DNA from: Melghiribacillus thermohalophilus
GTDB lineage: Bacteria > Bacillota > Bacilli > Bacillales > Alkalibacillaceae
DNA length: 50,064 nucleotides
Direction: 5' to 3'
Assembly: GCF_004342905.1 (NCBI RefSeq)
Contig: NZ_SMAN01000023.1
Coordinates: 1 to 50,064, forward strand
The notes beneath the pieces were generated by a model, which was not told where the DNA came from, ran no database searches, and was given only the letters and a program-made list of their open reading frames with translations. The translations under genes were made by a program, and so were the position numbers. Each line of letters begins with the position of its first letter. Within the stretch, counting starts at the first letter, position 1. Of this stretch, positions 50,039 through 50,064 are shown one piece after another.

Positions 50039-50064
50039 TTTTTTGGAGAGTTTGATCCTGGCTC
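50039..50064 (+). rRNA. rrs: 16S ribosomal RNA, 5' end
   Basis: The last bases hold GGAGAGTTTGATCCTGGCTC, the universal 16S rRNA start. The rest lies beyond the window. The exact 5' end is taken by analogy. Confidence 0.95.

Overview
The window is a near-complete copy of the region that lies just clockwise of the replication origin in Bacillus-type Firmicutes, in the order csfB/gin - tmk - holB - abrB - metS - rsmA - veg - purR - spoVG - glmU - prs - mfd - spoVT - divIC - spoIIE - tilS/hprT - ftsH - folP - lysS. It starts inside a 5S rRNA and ends at the first bases of a 16S rRNA, so it is the roughly 50 kb interval between two rRNA operons that point the same way. The many sporulation genes (gin, yabG, sspF, spoVG, fin, spoVT, yabP, yabQ, spoIIE), the SigB/SigH/Spo0A-type control sites and the strong AGGAGG ribosome-binding sites indicate an endospore-forming member of the Bacillaceae. 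Species and genus cannot be fixed by eye.

Layout. 1-700: 5S tail and the anti-sigma gene gin. 877-7.8 kb: yaaO, tmk, darA, yaaR, holB, ricT, yabA, then trmN6 and rsmI. 8.0-8.4 kb: abrB, the only protein gene on the minus strand, with two Spo0A boxes. 8.5-15.5 kb: metS, tatD, yabE, rnmV, rsmA, yabG. 15.6-23.4 kb: veg, sspF, ispE, purR, spoVG, glmU, prs, ctc, pth, fin. 23.5-33.3 kb: mfd, spoVT, yabM, mazG/yabN, rqcP, yabP, yabQ, divIC, yabR. 33.5-33.8 kb: a minus-strand Met-Glu tRNA operon. 34.3-44.8 kb: spoIIE, yabS, yabT, a single tilS-hprT reading frame, ftsH, hslO, yacD. 45.2-49.6 kb: folP, folB, folK, yazB, dusB, lysS. Then a terminator, tandem rRNA promoters and the 16S start.

How it works together. 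Housekeeping genes for translation (metS, lysS, pth, tRNA and rRNA modification, ribosome rescue), replication and repair (tmk, holB, yabA, mfd), cell envelope (glmU, ispE), purine supply (purR, prs, hprT) and folate are interleaved with sporulation genes. Candidate promoters can be read for SigA, SigB, SigH, SigF, SigE, SigG and SigK. Several genes present at these positions in B. subtilis are absent: xpaC-yaaN, yazA, yabJ, coaX and cysK-pabB-pabA-pabC.

Most notable: tilS and hprT form one open frame, joined by loss of the tilS stop, yet an intact ribosome-binding site and ATG for HprT remain inside it. SpoIIE (PP2C phosphatase), YabS (a vWA protein whose two halves look circularly permuted) and YabT (Ser/Thr kinase) sit together in the manner of phosphatase-vWA-kinase triads. 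I found no CRISPR array, insertion sequence, prophage or other clearly foreign element.
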